A stretch of 7,240 bases of DNA, taken from Methyloprofundus sp. (GTDB taxonomy: Bacteria > Pseudomonadota > Gammaproteobacteria > Methylococcales > Methylomonadaceae). The stretch spans positions 1 through 7,240 of the forward strand of contig DAOVWV010000080.1 in NCBI GenBank assembly GCA_030636485.1, read 5' to 3'. Position numbers and translations under genes: made by a program. This document shows positions 1 through 6,620 of this stretch, one piece after another (positions within the stretch are counted from its first letter, which is position 1; each line of letters starts with the position of its first letter). The notes under the pieces are model-generated. The model had not been told where the DNA came from and did not search any database. It saw only the letters and a program-made list of their open reading frames with translations.

Positions 1-744
1 ATATTCTCCTTTAACGACATCATTAACCAAACGTTCTGTTTTTTTGCTATTAATTTCACTTTGCCTTGAATGATGCAATGCATCTGACTGATTAAATCGT
101 TTTGCTGATTCATAGTGAGCACCAAATTCTCTGATAAGTGGATCTATATCGATATCACTTGCTAGAAATGAAAAAATATTTTTCTGTAAAGTTGCAAAAA
201 AAGATCGTCCCGCTGGTATAAAAACAGATGAATTCCTTAGCATGGAGTTAGGTATTTCAGACCCTACTCTTTGCACAAAAATACCATCAATGACATCATC
301 AACTTCTAAGAAACCATTATCAATGTTTATTGACCCTGCCTCTTCCCCAGCCTGTTGATATGCAGTTGTAAATGACTGCTGATAATCTAACAATTGCTTA
401 GAATAATGAAACTGCAAGGTAAATTGACTATTTTCTTTTGTATTTATAATTGTTACATTATAATTTTCATACTGATAACAAATTGAAAACTCTTGATCTT
501 CCCACGTATATTGTGGAAAAATCTTCTCAAACTGAACTTGATTTTTTTTATCGGCCTCTTTTTTAGGGCTCTGTGTTTTAATCGACCTTATAAAAATTTC
601 AGGAAAAAAACGTTTAAAAAAATACACCAACTTAGCGATAACACTCTTACCCTGAGCTTGCGCACCAATTAGAATATTGATTTTTTTTATTTCTAAATGG
701 GCATGATCTATCGTTAGAAAATTTTTAATTTCGATACTTTCCAT
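1..744 (-). CDS. AAA family (SMC/RecF-like) ATPase, N-terminal part, cut by window edge
   Basis: An open frame of 248 codons runs from an ATG at 744 to the left edge with no stop, so the C-terminus is missing. The start MESIEIKNFLTI followed by a strand and a Walker A P-loop, GAQAQGKS at residues 27-34, is typical of AAA/ABC-type ATPases of the RecF/SMC/OLD kind, where the protein opens with the first strands of the nucleotide-binding fold. A conserved-looking segment around residues 174-215 (FIPAGRSFF, then REFGAHYES) resembles stand-alone AAA ATPases I remember from bacterial accessory regions. Walker B, the signature motif and any effector domain would lie outside the window. The Shine-Dalgarno site is weak (GAG 9 nt before ATG). 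The gene is visibly more AT-rich than its neighbours and is separated from glyA by 234 bp holding repeats, which suggests an accessory gene. Function is unknown; a defence or DNA-repair role is a guess. Confidence 0.8.
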   Translation of the reverse strand, partial: MESIEIKNFLTIDHAHLEIKKINILIGAQAQGKSVIAKLVYFFKRFFPEIFIRSIKTQSPKKEADKKNQVQFEKIFPQYTWEDQEFSICYQYENYNVTIINTKENSQFTLQFHYSKQLLDYQQSFTTAYQQAGEEAGSINIDNGFLEVDDVIDGIFVQRVGSEIPNSMLRNSSVFIPAGRSFFATLQKNIFSFLASDIDIDPLIREFGAHYESAKRFNQSDALHHSRQSEINSKKTERLVNDVVKGEY

Positions 745-830
745 TATATTTATCTCAAAGAAGTAATAATTTCCAAATTTCTAGTCGATGCATCACTGCC
801 ATTAAGTTAAGAAGAATCATGAAAATATAG

Positions 831-855
831 GTCGGATAAGCGTAGCGCATCCGAC
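831..855. repeat. REP-like palindromic element
   Basis: The two arms GTCGGAT (831-837) and ATCCGAC (849-855) are perfectly complementary, and an inner GCG/CGC pair (840-842 with 846-848) extends the stem past an unpaired AA (838-839) to a TAG loop. This bulged GC-rich hairpin with the GTCGGAT...ATCCGAC ends is the usual form of REP-type repeats scattered between gammaproteobacterial genes. It lies about 125 bp beyond the glyA stop. It may protect the 3' end of the transcript or act as a weak barrier; there is no T-tract to make it a classical terminator. Only one copy is present, so its repetitive nature is inferred from resemblance. Confidence 0.65.
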
Positions 856-931
856 ACGTTAAGCGCTCCCTAACACGAAACAAACAACGTGCAATCTTAC
901 TCCAATACTCCGCGCTGGAATGCATACAGGA

Positions 932-959
932 ACGCTCCGCGTTCCACGACGCGGAGCGT
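932..959. repeat. Perfect 11-bp inverted repeat in an interspersed-repeat-like segment
   Basis: ACGCTCCGCGT (932-942) and ACGCGGAGCGT (949-959) are exact reverse complements around a 6-nt loop. The flanks carry a short direct echo, GGAATGCAT just before (918-926) and GGGAATGAG just after (960-968). Such GGAATGCAT / CGGAGCGTGGGAATGAG segments resemble a palindromic repeat common between genes of methanotrophs and other gammaproteobacteria; this is from memory. It starts about 20 nt beyond the glyA stop and so forms a strong hairpin in the glyA 3' UTR. On the minus strand it is followed by TCCTGTA and not by a T-run, so intrinsic termination is uncertain; 3'-end stabilisation is equally plausible. 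Confidence 0.65.
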
Positions 960-978
960 GGGAATGAGAGGCGTGAAA

Positions 979-2235
979 TTACTCAGCATACACCGGAAAG
1001 CGCGCACATAAAACAGTCACTTTCTCGCGTACTGCCGCAATCACCGCATCATCATCCATATTCTCCATCACATCACACATCCAGCCGGCAATTTCTGTGA
1101 CTTGATCTTCTTTAAATCCACGCGATGTGGGTGCAGGTGTACCGACACGAATACCACTAGTCACAAAAGGTGATTCAGGATCATTCGGTACTGCATTTTT
1201 ATTCACGGTAATATGTGCTTTACCTAAGGCCGCATCGGCTGCTTTTCCTGTAATGCCTTTGGGAATCAATGACACCAGCATTAAATGATTATCCGTTCCG
1301 CCTGACACCACATCAAAACCTCTATCGATAAAGACTTTAGCCATTGCCTGAGCATTTTTAATGACCTGCGCCTGATAAGTGATAAACTCAGGCTGCATTG
1401 CCTCTTTAAAGGCCACTGCTTTGGCTGCAATCACATGCATTAAAGGACCACCCTGTATTCCAGGAAAAATATTGGAATTAAACTTTTTCTCTAATTCAGG
1501 GTTACTTTTGCATAAAATCAATCCACCCCGTGGGCCACGCAAGGATTTATGCGTGGTACTGGTGACCACATCGGCAATCGGCACTGGATTCGGATACAAA
1601 CCCGCAGCAACCAAGCCAGCAACATGCGCCATATCAACAAATAAATACGCGCCCACTTTATCGGCAATATCACGGAAACGCTGCCAATCCCAGATACGCG
1701 AATAGGCAGAGAAACCCGCAACCAACACTTTGGGTTTATGTTCTAAAGCGAGCTTTTCGACTTGATCATAATCAATTTCACCGGTTTCAGGGTGCAAACC
1801 ATACTGTACTGCATGGTAAATTTTGCCCGAGAAATTTGGCTTGGCTCCATGGGTTAAATGCCCTCCATCCGCCAGGCTCAAACCTAAAATGGTATCGCCC
1901 GGTTGAATCAATGCCATAAAAACAGCCATGTTGGCTTGTGAACCTGAATGCGGCTGAACATTGGCATAGTCCGCGCCAAACAATTCTTTGGCACGATCTA
2001 TCGCCAGTTGTTCTGCTTTATCCACATATTCACAGCCACCATAATAACGTTTACCAGGATAACCCTCGGCATACTTGTTTGTCAGCAATGTACCTTGTGC
2101 TTCCATGACTCTTGGGCTGGTATAATTCTCTGACGCAATCAGTTCGATATGATCTTCCTGACGCTGACGTTCTTCTTCGATAGCTTGAAATATTTCATCA
2201 TCAAAGCCTGCTATGGACATGGATTTTTTAAACAT
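979..2235 (-). CDS. glyA: Serine hydroxymethyltransferase
   Basis: The product is a PLP enzyme that interconverts glycine plus methylene-H4F with serine plus H4F in the cytosol; in serine-cycle methylotrophs it is the C1-entry step. The protein has 418 residues, against 417 for E. coli GlyA. Visible family residues are S36 in ELIASENY, Y56, E58 and Y66 in the [15 protein letters not shown] stretch, H127 stacking on PLP, D201 and H204 in VDMAHVAGL, the Schiff-base lysine K230 in [14 protein letters not shown], and R364 for the carboxylate. I chose the ATG at 2235 because AGGAG lies 6 nt upstream and the protein then begins at the family's usual point; a longer in-frame start at 2301 would add 22 unsupported residues. 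The start overlaps the end of gck by 8 nt, so the two are probably translationally coupled within the mtdA-gck-glyA operon. A glycine-synthesis housekeeping role is not excluded, but the neighbours favour C1 assimilation. Confidence 0.97.
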   Translation of the reverse strand: MFKKSMSIAGFDDEIFQAIEEERQRQEDHIELIASENYTSPRVMEAQGTLLTNKYAEGYPGKRYYGGCEYVDKAEQLAIDRAKELFGADYANVQPHSGSQANMAVFMALIQPGDTILGLSLADGGHLTHGAKPNFSGKIYHAVQYGLHPETGEIDYDQVEKLALEHKPKVLVAGFSAYSRIWDWQRFRDIADKVGAYLFVDMAHVAGLVAAGLYPNPVPIADVVTSTTHKSLRGPRGGLILCKSNPELEKKFNSNIFPGIQGGPLMHVIAAKAVAFKEAMQPEFITYQAQVIKNAQAMAKVFIDRGFDVVSGGTDNHLMLVSLIPKGITGKAADAALGKAHITVNKNAVPNDPESPFVTSGIRVGTPAPTSRGFKEDQVTEIAGWMCDVMENMDDDAVIAAVREKVTVLCARFPVYAE

Positions 2236-3619
2236 GTTGGTCTCCTGATTGAGAAATTTTAGTATTAGGTTGGATAAGCAAAATTTGCAAATCAGCAACA
2301 TTTGTCCCCGTTGCCCCTGTTATTAATAAGTCTTTAGATATTTGTAGTGCATGATAGGCATCATTATTGGCTAAATACGGCTCTGCTTCAATCTGTGCCT
2401 TATGCATACGCGTTAGCGTCTGTGTATCAACCAATCCACCAGCGGCATCTGTAGGCCCATCGCGACCATCCGTTCCACCACTTAAAAACACCCACTCTGC
2501 TTGCAATTGATATTTATTAGCCGCAATGGCAAAAGCCAATGCCATCTCCTGATTGCGCCCACCTAAGCCAGTGCCTTTTATAGTCACCGTCGTTTCACCG
2601 CCCGCGAGAATGGCATAGGGCTTATCAAGCCCTTTATCCATCATTTTTTTAGCATACAGCACCCATTCCTCAGCCACTTGCCGTGCTTCTCCCGCCAACT
2701 GCTCACCATAAACAAGCGTCATATAATGCAAATGCTTTGCAGCCTGAGTCATCGCCAGCAAACTTATGCCATTACTGCCAATCAGCATTTGTGTACCCTG
2801 CCTAAAAACCGGATCATTCGGCTTTGTGGTTTCGCTTACCCCACCGAGACAGCCTTGTTGCAGATATTTTTGTACAGCGAGAGGAATTCTATCCCACAAG
2901 CCCTTATCCTGAATAACCTTATGCGCATCTGCAAAGCAGCTACTATCCGCAACCGTTGGACCACTCGCAATAGTACTTAGCTCATCCCCCAGCACATCAG
3001 ATAAAATCAACGTATGCATATCCGCAGGAGCTGCCATTTTTGCCAGTCCTCCCCCTTTAATACGCGATAAATGTTTACGCACACAATTTATTTCATTAAT
3101 CGTCGCGCCTGAAGCAAGCAATAAATCCGTCGTCGCTATTTTGTCTGCCAAATTGATGGCAGCAACAGGCGCAGGAATCAGAGCCGATCCGCCGCCCGAA
3201 ACAAGCACTAAAACCAGTTCTCCTGCCTGTGCCTGTAGAACCAGATCAATAATTCTCTGTGCAGCGACCAGCCCCGCCTGATCGGGTAATGGATGCCCAG
3301 CCCCGATAACCTCAACCTGCTCAACTTCCTGTACATTTTCATAGTTACAGACTGCAATGGCTTTTCCTAAAAGCTGCGCTGGAATAATCTCCTGAGCCGC
3401 CCGAACCATTGCACATGCCGCTTTACCAAAAGCAACAAGGTGGATTTTTTGCCAATCCTTTTTACGTACCAAGGCTTCATTTTCCAAATCCAATAGACAA
3501 ACCAACTGTTTGCCATCAAATTGCAAACATTGCTTAACCGCTAGATAAGGATCAGCCGCTGCAATGCCCGCGTAAAAAATTGCATCGGCATGCTTACGTA
3601 AGTCGGGGATTGTTTTCAT
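2228..3619 (-). CDS. gck: Glycerate 2-kinase, MOFRL (GckA/TtuD) family
   Basis: This enzyme phosphorylates D-glycerate with ATP; characterised members of this class make 2-phosphoglycerate, the step after hydroxypyruvate reductase in the serine cycle. The 463-residue protein shows the family pattern: AFGKAACAM near 63-71, a glycine loop SGGGSAL at 141-147, [16 protein letters not shown] at 178-193, and [17 protein letters not shown] at 206-222. The C-terminal MOFRL domain (about 335-447) has [15 protein letters not shown] at 354-361, [16 protein letters not shown] at 380-395 and TGTNVADL at 437-444. An in-frame TAA just before the ATG at 3619 rules out a longer protein. The Shine-Dalgarno site is poor: AGGGA sits about 20 nt upstream and is better placed for an 11-codon ORF that overlaps the start. 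The gene follows mtdA after 51 nt and overlaps glyA by 8 nt. A role in tartrate or glucarate breakdown is possible for the family but is not supported by these neighbours. Confidence 0.95.
   Translation of the reverse strand: MKTIPDLRKHADAIFYAGIAAADPYLAVKQCLQFDGKQLVCLLDLENEALVRKKDWQKIHLVAFGKAACAMVRAAQEIIPAQLLGKAIAVCNYENVQEVEQVEVIGAGHPLPDQAGLVAAQRIIDLVLQAQAGELVLVLVSGGGSALIPAPVAAINLADKIATTDLLLASGATINEINCVRKHLSRIKGGGLAKMAAPADMHTLILSDVLGDELSTIASGPTVADSSCFADAHKVIQDKGLWDRIPLAVQKYLQQGCLGGVSETTKPNDPVFRQGTQMLIGSNGISLLAMTQAAKHLHYMTLVYGEQLAGEARQVAEEWVLYAKKMMDKGLDKPYAILAGGETTVTIKGTGLGGRNQEMALAFAIAANKYQLQAEWVFLSGGTDGRDGPTDAAGGLVDTQTLTRMHKAQIEAEPYLANNDAYHALQISKDLLITGATGTNVADLQILLIQPNTKISQSGDQHV
2242..2246 (-). 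promoter_or_regulatory. glyA ribosome binding site
   Basis: AGGAG on the minus strand is followed by 6 nt and the ATG at 2235. It lies inside the last codons of gck and settles the glyA start against the upstream in-frame alternative at 2301. Confidence 0.8.
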
Positions 3620-3670
3620 AATAAGGCATTGTTATACCGTCCCTGAAAAAGCCAGGCCGAACGCAGAGTA

Positions 3671-4528
3671 TCACGCCATTTCTTTGGCTAATTTATAAAT
3701 CAACTCCGCATCCAAGACCTGCTTATTATCTTCAAATAATCTGGCAATACAGGCACGGTGCAGTGCAAGTTTAAGAGCACCAAAACCAATGGCTCCCCAG
3801 ATTATCTTGCCATGCCTTGCTATGCCTTTATCCATCATATCGGTACCACCGATACCGATAGGAGGCGTGGCATTTGCATCCGCCAGCATTTCCAGGTGAC
3901 TATTATTCTGCCAATGCTCAGGTCTTAATAATTCAACCCCTGCCGCCCCCGTTGCAAGTACGATATTAGCTTCTTGTATCGCCACACCACGCGCATCACT
4001 ATCGATTGCAACTGCGGGTGTTACATCCACATTAAACCGTGCCTGCATCGCTGCACAGGCCGCTTCAGAATTAGCCATTTTACGCGATACGATAGTCACC
4101 TCGGCACCTTCCTGCGCCAGCATAGCCGCCGCACGCTGACCGACTGGCCCAGTTCCTGCAAGTACCACCGCTTTTTTCCCTTGTAACACACCACTCACAG
4201 CCAGCTTGGCAACAGCCGCAGCCGCTGTCGTATTGCTACCATTACTGTCCAGCATCACAGACACCTGAAAGCCTGGAAAAAAATAGGATTGCACTGCGTT
4301 AAATAAAGCCTGCCCTGCAACAATATCACTTCCCCCCACAAAGATTGCGGTATTTTTCTTCTCTTTAGGCGGTCGGGTAAAAATAGTTCCTTCGACTAAG
4401 GCACGAACATTTTCGGGGGTCAATCCACCATGGCCAATGACCTGATCAGCACCGCCATCATAGGCTACGACAGTATCAAAAGATGCAGGATGAGTATCGG
4501 TATCAAATTGGAAAAGCAGTTTTTTCAT
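3671..4528 (-). CDS. mtdA: NADP-dependent methylene-H4MPT/methylene-H4F dehydrogenase
   Basis: MtdA oxidises methylene-tetrahydromethanopterin or methylene-tetrahydrofolate to the methenyl form with NADP in the cytosol, joining formaldehyde oxidation to the serine cycle and supplying NADPH. The protein has 285 residues, close to the 288 of Methylorubrum extorquens MtdA, and matches it as I recall it along the whole length: LLFQFDTD at the N-terminus, VAYDGGAD at 21-28, AIFVGGSD at 61-68, and MLDSNGSNTTAAA at 92-104. A Rossmann motif GTGPVG at 125-130 is followed by SRK at 148-150, where basic residues would hold the NADP 2'-phosphate. IGIGGTD (224-230), HRACIARLFE (257-266) and YKLAKEMA (278-285) close it. 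The similarly named MtdB is less alike in my memory. It appears to be first in the mtdA-gck-glyA operon, divergent from mdh. No good Shine-Dalgarno precedes the ATG at 4528. Confidence 0.95.
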   Translation of the reverse strand: MKKLLFQFDTDTHPASFDTVVAYDGGADQVIGHGGLTPENVRALVEGTIFTRPPKEKKNTAIFVGGSDIVAGQALFNAVQSYFFPGFQVSVMLDSNGSNTTAAAAVAKLAVSGVLQGKKAVVLAGTGPVGQRAAAMLAQEGAEVTIVSRKMANSEAACAAMQARFNVDVTPAVAIDSDARGVAIQEANIVLATGAAGVELLRPEHWQNNSHLEMLADANATPPIGIGGTDMMDKGIARHGKIIWGAIGFGALKLALHRACIARLFEDNKQVLDAELIYKLAKEMA

Positions 4529-4559
4529 TGGTTTTGTAAGCTTTGTGACAATAATGCGT

Positions 4560-4587
4560 TTGAACGATTATAAAATCGCGTTATTAT
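4560..4587 (+). promoter_or_regulatory. Predicted sigma-70 promoter for mdh
   Basis: TTGAAC (4560-4565) and TATTAT (4582-4587) with a 16-nt spacer form a near-consensus sigma-70 promoter. Transcription would start about 4594, giving mdh a leader of about 90 nt. The core overlaps the minus-strand mtdA -10. Confidence 0.5.
4565..4578. promoter_or_regulatory. Palindrome between the divergent promoter elements, possible operator
   Basis: CGATT (4565-4569) and AATCG (4574-4578) are inverted around ATAA. The site fills the spacer of the mdh promoter and covers the predicted mtdA transcription start, so a protein bound here could affect both. Regulator binding is inference only; the arms are short and AT-rich DNA produces such matches by chance. 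Confidence 0.3.
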
Positions 4588-4611
4588 ACCCCATATAAAA
4601 AGTTAAACCTG
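4583..4611 (-). promoter_or_regulatory. Possible mtdA promoter (-10 TATAAT)
   Basis: A perfect TATAAT on the minus strand (4588-4583) would start transcription near 4576, leaving a leader of about 48 nt before mtdA. The matching -35 position (CAGGTT, 17-nt spacer) is a poor fit, so an activator may be needed. The -10 shares bases with the -10 of the plus-strand promoter. Confidence 0.45.
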
Positions 4612-4672
4612 ATTTGTAGCTCTGATAAACTCTCGCGCACATTAGCTGTGCCAACACACACAACTTATAGGT

Positions 4673-4676
4673 AGGA
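4673..4676 (+). promoter_or_regulatory. mdh ribosome binding site
   Basis: AGGA lies 6 nt before the ATG at 4683 (TAATAG between), a normal spacing that supports this start. Confidence 0.7.
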
Positions 4677-4682
4677 TAATAG

Positions 4683-5666
4683 ATGAAAACACCCATTGAT
4701 ATAGCAGTGACCGGAGCCGCTGGGCAAATTAGTTATTCCCTGCTATTCCGCCTAGCATCTGGCGAGTTATTTGGGCCAGATCAGCCTATTATATTAAGAC
4801 TACTAGAAATCACACCTGCTTTAGAACGTTTACACGGCGTGCATATGGAGCTCAATGATTGCGCCTACCCTCTGTTACAAAAAGTGATCCTGACTGATGA
4901 CCCCAGAGTCGCTTTCAAAGATGTAGATTACGCCTTTTTAGTCGGCGCAAGACCGCGTGGCCCCGGCATGAAGCGCAAAGACTTACTGGAATGTAATGCC
5001 AATATTTTCTCAGAACAAGGCAAGGCACTGAATGAAGTCGCACACCAGAATGTTAAAGTACTGATCACCGGAAATCCCGCAAACACCAATGCCCTGATTA
5101 CTCAACGCAATGCCCCCGACTTAAGCCCCAAGTGTTTTTCTGCCATGAGTATGCTGGATCATAACCGCGCCACCTTCCAGCTGGCAAAAAAATGCGGCGT
5201 ACGTTCCAAACATGTCAAAAATATCGTTGTCTGGGGAAATCATTCTGAAACACAATACCCTGATTTAACCCATGCGACCGTTAAAGGTCTGAATGCTTTG
5301 ACTTTAGTGGATAATGACTGGATTGAAAACGAATTTATTCCTATCGTTCAGCATCGCGGTGGCAGTGTTATCAAAGAGCGTGGCGGGGTCTCAAGTGCCG
5401 CTTCAGCCGCAAATGCCGCCATTTGTCAGATGCGCTCATGGGTGTTTGGTACCGATGAAAATGACTGGGTTAGTATGGCCGTTACCTCTGATGGGAGTTA
5501 TGGTGTTGAAGCGGGATTGTTTTTCTCTTTTCCGGTCAAAGTATCAAAATCAGGCGAAGTGAGTATAGTGAAAAATCTGGAACTGGATGCCTTTAGCAAA
5601 ACACGTATAAAAGAATCCGAGCAGGAATTAAAAGACGAGCGCCAGGCTGTTAAGCACTTATTGTAA
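4683..5666 (+). CDS. mdh: Malate dehydrogenase (NAD-dependent)
   Basis: The enzyme interconverts oxaloacetate and malate with NAD(H) in the cytosol; it serves the TCA cycle and, in serine-cycle organisms, reduces oxaloacetate on the way to malyl-CoA. The 327 residues match the 'cytosolic-type' MDH group found in many proteobacteria. The NAD-binding loop TGAAGQI is at 10-16, and the acidic E42 in LLEI at the end of strand 2 suggests NAD rather than NADP. The mobile loop [15 protein letters not shown] (88-102) gives substrate arginines R92 and R98. NPANTNA is at 131-137. SMLDHNRA has the catalytic partner D159 and substrate-binding R162, and [10 protein letters not shown] carries the catalytic H187. 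It is complete, alone on the plus strand, and transcribed divergently from mtdA through a shared promoter region, which suggests joint control with the serine-cycle genes. Confidence 0.96.
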   Translation: MKTPIDIAVTGAAGQISYSLLFRLASGELFGPDQPIILRLLEITPALERLHGVHMELNDCAYPLLQKVILTDDPRVAFKDVDYAFLVGARPRGPGMKRKDLLECNANIFSEQGKALNEVAHQNVKVLITGNPANTNALITQRNAPDLSPKCFSAMSMLDHNRATFQLAKKCGVRSKHVKNIVVWGNHSETQYPDLTHATVKGLNALTLVDNDWIENEFIPIVQHRGGSVIKERGGVSSAASAANAAICQMRSWVFGTDENDWVSMAVTSDGSYGVEAGLFFSFPVKVSKSGEVSIVKNLELDAFSKTRIKESEQELKDERQAVKHLL

Positions 5667-5718
5667 TGATATAGGACTTACGCATTAACGGAAGGATTGA
5701 ATTCTGGCAGAAGGTTTT

Positions 5719-5757
5719 TTATTTCAGGAATAAGGGGTTCAATAAAACCTGAAATAA
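5719..5757. repeat. Stem-loop in convergent mdh-yadH intergenic region
   Basis: TTATTTCAGG (5719-5728) and CCTGAAATAA (5748-5757) are perfect 10-bp inverted arms around a 19-nt loop. It lies between the 3' ends of mdh and yadH, where a two-way terminator would be useful, but it is AT-rich and has no clear T-tract on the plus side. The rest of the 189-bp gap (5667-5855) holds a small bulged hairpin at 5777-5799 (GGCG...CTC with GAGCGCC) and a motif ATAGGACTTACGCA at 5671-5684 that resembles some insertion-sequence ends. No gene is seen here. Confidence 0.45.
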
Positions 5758-5855
5758 TACTGTTAAATAACACGATGGCGCCGCTCGTCTTTGAGCGCCG
5801 TCCGCAAACCTTTCACTTACCCATGAGTTAAGAGTGACATTATTTCATGCTCTGT

Positions 5856-6620
5856 TTAACTCTTAATGCCTACCCCTTTAGCCAACAAGAAAAGGCAAAA
5901 AATAATTAACAGCACAATAAACCCTGATATTATTCCCAAAGCAAGATAAACATCGACATCAGACACCCCTATCAGACCATAACGAAACGCATTAATCATA
6001 TACAGGATAGGATTGCCCAGAGCGATTTTCTGCCAGATCTCCGGTAGCATCGAGACGGAATAAAATACACCGCCTAAATAGCTTAGCGGTGTTAATACAA
6101 AATTGGGAATAATAGAAATATCATCAAAGCTATCGGCAAAAATGGCATTAATAAAACCCGCCAGAGAAAACAGCACTGCGGTTAGTACAAACACACTGAG
6201 CGTCACCCACCAGTTAATCACCGCTATTTCAGTAAACCCCATGGAAATAGCCGTCACCACACAACCGACCAATAGCCCACGCGTCACCCCGCCGCCTATA
6301 TAACCCGCCAGAATGACCCAGTTAGACACAGGCGCGACCAGTAACTCCTCAATATGCCGCTGAAATTTTGTGGAATAAAAGGAAGACACGACATTGGCAT
6401 AGGAATGACTGATCACCGACATCAGGATCACCCCAGGCACAATATAATCCATATAACTAACCCCATTGACAACACCGATACGTTCGCCAATCAGCTTACC
6501 AAAAATCAGAAAATAGAGCGATGTTGTGATTGCGGGGGGCAATAAAGTTTGCGGCCAGATACGTGTAAAGCGACGAATTTCTTTAAATAACAGGGTACGA
6601 AAGGCAATCGAATTATTCAT
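5856..6620 (-). CDS. yadH: ABC-2 type transporter permease, YadH family
   Basis: This is an inner-membrane permease of an ABC exporter; E. coli YadH pairs with the ATPase YadG, and the substrate is not known. The 254-residue protein (256 in E. coli) shows the ABC-2 layout: a short cytoplasmic N-terminus, then about six hydrophobic segments near 22-46, 58-78, 103-128, 138-161, 170-190 and 226-248. The family segment KFQRHIEELLVAP (85-97) between segments 2 and 3 and DSFDDISIIPNFVLTPLSYLGG (163-184) match YadH closely as I recall it. Its ATG overlaps the TGA of the upstream hydroxylase gene (ATGA), and AAGGTGA lies too far upstream to be a strong ribosome site, so translation is probably coupled. 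No ATPase gene adjoins it in this window; the partner may lie beyond the right edge or elsewhere. Confidence 0.92.
   Translation of the reverse strand: MNNSIAFRTLLFKEIRRFTRIWPQTLLPPAITTSLYFLIFGKLIGERIGVVNGVSYMDYIVPGVILMSVISHSYANVVSSFYSTKFQRHIEELLVAPVSNWVILAGYIGGGVTRGLLVGCVVTAISMGFTEIAVINWWVTLSVFVLTAVLFSLAGFINAIFADSFDDISIIPNFVLTPLSYLGGVFYSVSMLPEIWQKIALGNPILYMINAFRYGLIGVSDVDVYLALGIISGFIVLLIIFCLFLLAKGVGIKS

Noticed and set aside
745..776. Promoter for the ATPase gene (TTGGAA, 16 nt, GATAAA) and a TATAAT touching the ATG
   Set aside because: The start of transcription would fall on the ATG itself and the region is AT-rich, so such matches are expected by chance.
1379..1705. 108-codon plus-strand ORF opposite glyA
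   Set aside because: It lies wholly inside the well-supported glyA gene, has no ribosome site and no recognisable protein features; an antisense shadow.
2236..2301. N-terminal extension of glyA to an ATG at 2301
   Set aside because: The extra 22 residues are unlike any SHMT start, lie within gck coding sequence and lack a good ribosome site, whereas the ATG at 2235 has AGGAG at 6 nt and gives the usual length.
5314..5562. 82-codon plus-strand ORF inside mdh in another frame
   Set aside because: A shadow of mdh with no independent support.
5828..5866. 8-bp inverted repeat TTAAGAGT/ACTCTTAA around the yadH stop
   Set aside because: Short arms, a 23-nt loop and no T-tract; too weak to call a terminator.
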